This document shows, piece after piece, positions 57,401 through 64,000 of a stretch of 64,000 nt of DNA. Within the stretch, counting starts at the first letter, position 1. The number at the start of each line of letters is the position of its first letter. The stretch lies in the NCBI RefSeq assembly GCF_963678635.1, contig NC_087062.1:53888473-53952472 (forward strand), read 5' to 3'. The position numbers were made by a program, and so were the translations under genes. The notes under the pieces are model-generated. The model was not told the origin of the DNA and searched no databases. It saw only the letters and a program-made list of their open reading frames with translations. The DNA is from Symsagittifera roscoffensis. Lineage: Eukaryota > Xenacoelomorpha > Acoela > Convolutidae.

Positions 57401-60400
57401 TTATTCACTTCTATTAGCGCCTCTTGTTTTTTTTTTGCTATATGTAGATGATCCTCGAGAATTAGAACATTTATCTTGAATATTTTGTTTTTGATTGCTT
57501 TGTAATGTCGTGATGTTGTTTCAATTTGATCGGAGACTGTTGTCTGTCTCTACCAGAAATGGATGAACCCAGAGATTGACGATAGTCCATGTAATTTTTC
57601 GTTCTGATGTATTGTCTAGTTATGCTTATTAGTGCCTCTTGTTTTTTTTGCTATTTTTAGATGATCTCCGAGAATTAGAACGTTTATCTTGAATAGTTTG
57701 TTTTTGATTGCTTTGTAATGTCGTGATGTTTTTTCACTTTGATCGTAGGCTGTTGCCTTTCTCTGCCTGAAATAGATGAATCCAGAGATTGACGATAGTC
57801 CATGAAATTTTTCGTTCTGATGTCTTGTCTAGTTTGCCTATTCACTTCTATAAGTGAATCTTGTTTTTTTTCTGCTATATGTAGATGATCTCCGAGAATT
57901 AGAAAATATCACTTCAATAATTTCTTTTTATTTGCTTTGCTGCGTCGTGATGTTTTTTTTTCTTTTTGATCAGAGGCTTTTGTTTGTCTCTGCCAGAAAT
58001 GGATGAACCCAGAGATTGACGATTGTCCATGAAATATTTCGTTCTGATTTCTTGTCTAGTTATGCTTATTCTTTTCTATTAGTGCCTCGTGTTTTTTTTT
58101 GCTATGTGTAGATGATCTTCGAGGATTAGAACAGTTATCTCGAATTGTTTGTTTTTGATTGCTTTGTAATGTCGTGATGATTTTTCAATTTGATCGGAGG
58201 CTGTTGCCTGTCTTTGCCAAAAATGGATGAACCCAGAGATTGACGATAGTCCATGAAATATTTCGTTCTGATGTCTTGTCTAGTTGTTTATTTACTTCTA
58301 TTCCTGCCTCTTGTTTTTTTTGTTATATGTAGATGATCCTCGAGAATTAGAACATTTATCTTGAATAGTTTGTTTTGATTGCTTTGTAATGTCGTGATGT
58401 TTTTTCACTTTGATCGGAGATTGTTGTCTGTCTCTACCAGAAATGGATGAACCCAGAGATTGACGATAGTCCATGTAACTTTTCGTTCTGATGTATTGTC
58501 TAGTTATGCTTATTAGTGCCTCTTGTTTTTTTTGCTATTTATAGATGATCTCCGAGAATTAGAACGTTTTTCTTGAATAGTTTGTTTTTGATTGCTTTGT
58601 AATGTCGTGATGTTTTTTCACTTTGATCGGAGGCTGTTGCCTATCTCTGCCAGAAATGGATGAACCCAGAGATTGACGATAGTCCATGAAATTTTTCGTT
58701 CTGATGTCTTGTCTAGTTTGCTTATTCACTTCTATAAGTGACTCTTGTTTTTTTTTTGCTATATGTAGATCTCCGAGAATTAGAAAATATCACTTCAATA
58801 ATTTCTTTTTATTTGCTTTGCTGCGTCGTGATGTTTTTTTTTTCTTTTTGATCAGAGGCTTTTATTTGTCTCTGCCAGAAATGGATGAACCCAGAGATTA
58901 ACGATTGTCCATGAAATATTTCGTTCTGATTTCTTGTCTAGTTATGCTTATTCTTTTCTATTAGTGCCTCGTGTTTTTTTTGCTATGTGTAGATGATCTT
59001 CGAGGATTAGAACAGTTATCTCGAATTGTTTGTTTTTGATTGCTTTGTAATGTCGTGATGATTTTTCAATTTGATCGGAGGCTGTTGCCTGTCTTTGCCA
59101 AAAATGGATGAACCCAGAGATTGACGATAGTCCATGAAATATTTCGTTCTGATGTCTTGTCTAGTTGTTTATTTACTTCTATTCCTGCCTCTTGTTTTTT
59201 TTGTTATATGTAGATGATCCTCGAGAATTAGAACATTTATCTTGAATAGTTTGTTTTGATTGCTTTGTAATGTCGTGATGTTTTTTCACTTTGATCGGAG
59301 ATTGTGGTCTGTCTCTACCAGAAATGGATGAACCCAGAGATTGACGATAGTCCATGTAATTTTTTGTTCTGATGTATTGTCTAGTTATGCTTATTAGTGC
59401 CTCTTGTTTTTTTTTGCTATTTATAGATGATCTCCGAGAATTAGAACGTTTTTCTTGAATAGTTTGTTTTTGATTGCTTTATAATGTCGTGATGTTTTTT
59501 CACTTTGATCGGAGGCTGTTGCCTATCTCTGCCAGAAATGGATGAACCCAGAGATTGACGATAGTCTATGAAATATTTCGTTCTGATGTCTTGCTAGTTA
59601 TGCTTATTCACTTCTATTAGTGCCTCTTGTTTTTTTGCTATATGTAGACGATCTCCGAGATTTAGAAATTTTCTTTTCAATAGTTTCTTTTTGTTTGCTT
59701 TGCTGTGTCGTGATATTTTTCTATTCGATCAGAGGCTTTTGTTTGTCTCTGCTAGAAATGGTTGAACCCAGAGATTGACGATAGTCCATGAAATATTTCG
59801 TTTTGAAGTCTTGTCTAGTTATGCTTATTCACTTCTATGAGTGGCTCTTGTTTTTTTTCTGCTATTTTTAGTCGATCTCCGAGAATTATAACATTCATCT
59901 TGAATAGTTTGTTTTTCATTGCTTGGTAATGTCGTGATGTTTTTTCACTTTGATCGGAGGCTGTTGCCTATCTCTGCCAGAAATGGATGAACCCAGAGAT
60001 TGACGATAGTCCATGAAATATCTCGTTCTGATATAGTGTCTAGTTATGCTTATTCACTTTTATTAGTAGCTCTTCTTTTTTTCCTGCTATATGTAGATGA
60101 TCTCCAATAATTAGAAAAGTTCTCTTCGATTGTTTACTTTTGATTGCTTTGCTGTGTCTTGATGTTTTTCTTTTTGATCAGAGGCTTTCGTTTGTCTCTG
60201 CCTGAATTGGATGAACCAAGAGATTGACGAGAGTCCATGAAATATTTCGTTTTGATGTGTTGGCTGGTGATTCTTATTCATTTCTATGAGTGGCTCTTCT
60301 TTTTCTCTGCTAAATGTAAATGATCTCCGGGAGTTAGTGAAAATATTCTTTGAAATGTTCCGTTTTGATTGCTTTGTAATGTCGTGATGTTTTTCCACTT

Positions 60401-63400
60401 TAATCGAACGCTGTTGCCTGCATCTGCCAGAAAGGGATGATCCCAGAGATTGACGATATTCCATGAAGTATTTCGTTCTCATATCTTGTCTTATTATGCT
60501 TATTCACTTCTATAAGTTGCTCTTGTTTTTTCTGCTATATTAAGATGATCTCCGAGAATTGGAAAGTTTGTCTTGAATAGTTTGTTTTTGATTGCTTTGT
60601 AATGTGATGTTTTTTCACTTTGATCGGAGGCTGTTGCCTGTCTGTGCCAGAAATGGATGAACCCAGAAATTGACGATAGTCCATGAAATATTTCGTTCTG
60701 ATGTCTTGTCTAGTTATGCTTATTCACTTTTATTAGTGGCTCTTGTTTTTTTTCTGCTATAATTAGATGATCTCCGAGAATTAGACCATTCATCTTGAAT
60801 AGCTTGTTTTTAATTGCTTTGTACTGTCGTGATGTTTTTTTTTCACTTTGATCGGAGGCTGTTGCCTGTATCTGCCAGAAATGGATGAACTTAGAGATTG
60901 ACGATAGTCCATGAAATATTTCGTTCTGATGTCTTGTCTAGTAATGCTTATTCACTTCTATTAGCGCCTCTTGTTTTTTTGCTAATTGTAGATGATCTTC
61001 GAGAATTAGAACATTTATCTTGAGTATTTTGTTTTTGTTTCTTTGTAATGTCGTGATGTTTTTTCACTTTGATCGGAGGCTGTTGCCTGTCTCTGCCAGA
61101 AATGGATGAACCCAGAGATTGACGATATTCCATGAAATATTTCGTTCTCATTTCTTGTCTAATTATGCTTATTCATTTCTATAAGTTGCTCTTATTTTTT
61201 TCTGCTATACTAAGATGATCTCCGAGAATTGGAAGGTTTTTCTTGAATAGTTTGTTTTTGATTGCTTTGTAATGTCGTGATGTTTTTTCACTTTGATCGG
61301 AGGCTGTTGCCTGTCTCTGCCAGAAATGGATGAACCCAGAGATTGAGGATATTCCATGAAGTATTTCGTTCTCATTTCTTGTCTAATTATGCTTATTCAC
61401 TTCTATAAGTTGCTCTTAATTTTTTCTGCTATATGTAGATTATCTCCGAGAATTAGAAAATTTCTTTTCAATCGTTTCTTTTCATTTGCTTTGCTGTGTC
61501 GTGATATTTTTCTATTCGATCAGAGGCTTTTATTTGTCTCTGCTAGAAATGGATGAACCCAGGCATTGACGATAGTCCATGAAATATTTCGTTTTGATGC
61601 CTTGTCTAGTTATGCTTATTCACTTCTATGAGTGTCTCTTGTTTTTTTTCCTGCTATTTTAGTTGATCTTCGAGAGTTATAACATTCATCTTGAATAGTT
61701 TGTTTTTAATTGCTTGGTAATGTCGTGGTGTTTTTTCACTTTGATCGGAGGCTGTTGCCTATCTCTGCCAGAAATGGATGAACCCAGAGATTGACGATAG
61801 TCCATGAAATATCCTGTTCTGATGTAGTGTCTAGTTATGCTTATTCACTTTGATTAGTAGCTCTCCTTTTTTTCCTGCTATATGTAGATGATCTCCGATA
61901 ATTAGAAAATTTCTCTTCAATTGTTTATTTTTGATTGCTTTGCTGTGTCGTGATGTTTTTCTTTTTGATCAGAGGCTTTTGTTCGTCTCTGCCTCACTTG
62001 GATGAACCCAGAGATTGACGACAGTCCATGAAATATTTCGTTTTGATGTGTTGTCTGGTGATTCTTATTCATTTCTATGAGTGGCTCTTCTTTTTCTCTG
62101 CTAAATGTAAATGATCTCCGGGAGTTAGTGAAAATATTCTTTGAAATGTTCCGTTTTGATTGCTTTGTAATGTAGTGATGTTTTTTTTATTTTAATCGGA
62201 CGCTGATGCCTGTATCTGCCAGAAATGGATGAATCCAGAGATTGACGATATTCCATGAAGTATTTCGTTCTCATGTCTTGTCTAATTATGCTTTTTCCCT
62301 TCTATAAGTTGCTCTTGTTTTTTTCTGCTATATTAAGATGATCTCCGAGAATTGGAAAGTGTTTCTTGAATAGTTTGTTTTTGATTGCTTTGTAATGTCG
62401 TGATGGTTTTTCACTTTGATCGGAGGCTGTTGCCTGTCTCTGCCAGAAATGGATGAACCCAGAGATTGACGATAGTCCATGAAATATTTCGTTCTGATGT
62501 ATTGTCTAGTTATGCTTATTCACTTTGATTAGTAGCTCTTCTTTTTTTCCTGCTATATGTAGATGATCTCCGATAATTAGAAAATTTCTCTTCAATTGTT
62601 TATTTTTGATTGCTTTGCTGTGTCGTGATGTTTTTCTTTTTGATCAGAGGCTTTCGTTTGTCTCTGCCTGAATTGGATGAACCCAGAGATTGACGATAGT
62701 CCATGAAATATTTCGTTTTGATGTTTTGTCTGGTGATTCTTATTCATTTCTATGAGTGGCTCTTCTTTTTCTCTGCTAAATGTAAATGATCTCCGGGAGT
62801 TAACGAAAATATTCTTTGAAATGTTCCGTTTTGATTGCGTTGTAATGTAGTGATGTTTTTTTTTCTTTCATTTTAATCGGACGCTGATGCCTGTATCTGC
62901 CAGAAATGGATGAATCCAGAGATTGATGATATTCCATGAAGTATTTCGTTCTCATGTCTTGTCTAATTATGCTTATTCACTTCTATAAGTTGCTCTTGTT
63001 TTTTTTCTGCTATTTTAAGATGATCTCCGAGAAGTGCAAAGTTTTTCTTGATTAATTTGTTTTTGATTGCTTTATAATGTCGTGATGTTTTTTCACTTTG
63101 ATCGGAGGCTGTTGCCTGTCTCTGCCAGAAATGGATGAACCCAGAGATTGACGATAGTCCATGAAATATTTCGTTCTGATGTCTTGTCTAGTTATGCTTA
63201 TTCACTTTTTTTAATGGCTCTTGTTTTTTCTGCTATTTTTAGATGATCTCCGAGAATTAGACCATTCATCTTGAATAGTTTGTTTTTAATTGCTTTGTAT
63301 TGTCGTAATGATTTTTTCACTTTGATCGTAGGCTGTTGCCTATATCTGCCAGAAATGGATGAACCCAGAGATTGACGATATTCCATGAAGTATTTCGTTC

Positions 63401-64000
63401 TCATGTCTTGTCTAATTATGCTTATTCGCTTCTATAAGTTGCTGTTGTTTTTTTCTGCTATATTAAGATGATCTCCGAGAATTAGAAAGTTTTTCTTGAA
63501 TAGCTTGGTTTTGATTGCTTTGTAATGTCGTGATGTTTTTTCACTTTGATCTGAGGCTGTTGCCTGTATCTGCCAGAAATGGATGACCCCAGAGATTGAC
63601 GATATTCCATGAAGTTTTTGGTTCTCATGTCTTGTCTAATTATGCTTATTCACTTCTATAAGTTGTTCTTGTTTTTTTCTGCTATTTTAAGATAATCTCC
63701 GAGAATTAGAAAGTTTTTCTTGAATTGTTTGTTTTTGATTGCTTTGTAATGTCGTGATGGTTTTTCACTTTGATCGGAGGCTGTTGCCTGTCTCTGCCAG
63801 AAATGGATGAACCCAGAGATTGACGATAGTCCATGAAATATTTCGTTCTGATGTCTTGTCTAGTTGTGCTTATTCTTTTCTATTTGGGGCTCTAGTTTTT
63901 TTTTCCGCTATAGGTAGATGATCTCCGATAATTAGAAAAATTCTCTTCAGTAGTTTCTTTTTGATTGCTTTGCTGTGCCGTGATATTATTTTTCTTTTTC
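51420..64000. repeat. Right satellite domain with two monomer types, ~885-bp (4-monomer) period
   Basis: Here type A monomers (GATCGGAGGCTGTTGCC) are interspersed with type B (GATCAGAGGCTTTTGTTTG, with TTTGCTTTGCTGTGTCGTG). Markers repeat at ~885-890 bp: ACGATTGTCC at about 57,130, 58,019 and 58,909; TGTTGTGTGTCTCTACC near 53,337, 54,217 and 55,991. Toward 60-64 kb a third group (CCGGGAGTTAGTGAAAATAT) appears. Type B also occurs once or twice at 40.5-41.7 kb. Confidence 0.85.

Larger units (their letters stand above)
36421..64000. repeat. Satellite DNA array, ~215-222 bp monomer, at least 27.5 kb
   Basis: Head-to-tail monomers continue to the end of the window. In the left half successive TGATCGGAG landmarks lie 214-216 bp apart (for example 42343, 42559, 42773, 42987); in the right half about 220-222 bp. 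Each monomer has three oligo-T tracts of variable length, the block GAAATGGATGAACCCAGAGA with GACGATAGTCCATG, then TTTCGTTCTGATGTCTTGTC and GATGATCTCCGAGAATTAGA. Monomers at the left edge (36.4-37.1 kb) are the most diverged. Internal ones are often nearly identical. No gene or transposon interrupts the array. Small frames within it are broken by T-tract length changes. Confidence 0.98.

Noticed and set aside
37122..63404. Recurrent - strand ORFs of 60-120 codons in the satellite (repeating MDYRQSLGSSISGRDRQQ-type peptide)
   Set aside because: They follow from the monomer sequence. Monomer length is mostly not a multiple of three, and variable T-tracts shift or stop the frame in most units, so a repeat protein is not supported.
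36421..64000. CENP-B box in the satellite (TTTCGTTCTGATG looked suggestive)
   Set aside because: The second half of the box (CGGG core) is absent in every monomer checked by eye, so no claim is made.
36421..64000. CRISPR array
   Set aside because: Repeats are contiguous ~215-bp monomers without unique spacers, in a eukaryotic genome.

Overview
The window is animal nuclear DNA: AT-rich, with GT-AG introns, relics of several transposon classes and a very long satellite array. The only gene I can identify firmly is an orthologue of KDM6A/UTX, the JmjC histone H3K27 demethylase, on the + strand. Its N-terminal TPR region, conserved linker motifs, JmjC domain and C-terminal zinc domain show that the organism is a metazoan. 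Base composition and repeat content suggest an invertebrate, but I cannot name the phylum.

Layout. 1-3521: two copies of a 1.5-kb direct repeat, separated by spacer and a short foldback transposon with an 8-bp target duplication. About 3.5-13.2 kb, - strand: a decayed Ty3/gypsy-class LTR retroelement relic. It holds an integrase with intact D,D35E residues, a GPY-type tail that is tandemly repeated, and then several kilobases of env-like, hydrophobic and Pro/Ser/Thr-rich reading-frame remnants. 13.2-18.5 kb: mostly non-coding, with one 168-codon unidentified ORF at 15.9-16.4 kb (-) whose 5' end is partly duplicated beside it. 18,604-35,432 (+): KDM6A in 18 coding exons, plus a possible 27-nt microexon. 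Its introns carry tRNA-like/SINE sequences, tandem repeats, two antisense LINE relics, and a family of small elements with subterminal inverted repeats and a terminal hairpin that resemble non-autonomous Helentrons. 36.4-64.0 kb: a continuous satellite with a monomer of about 215-222 bp, organised into higher-order repeats, running off the window end.

KDM6A starts with a short ORF in its presumed leader that overlaps the start codon, and ends about 1 kb from the satellite. The predicted protein is 1261 residues (1270 with the microexon). It keeps all the Fe(II) and zinc ligands I can place, so an active demethylase acting in a COMPASS-like (MLL3/4) complex is expected. The rest of the window is repeats, transposon relics and short unassigned ORFs.
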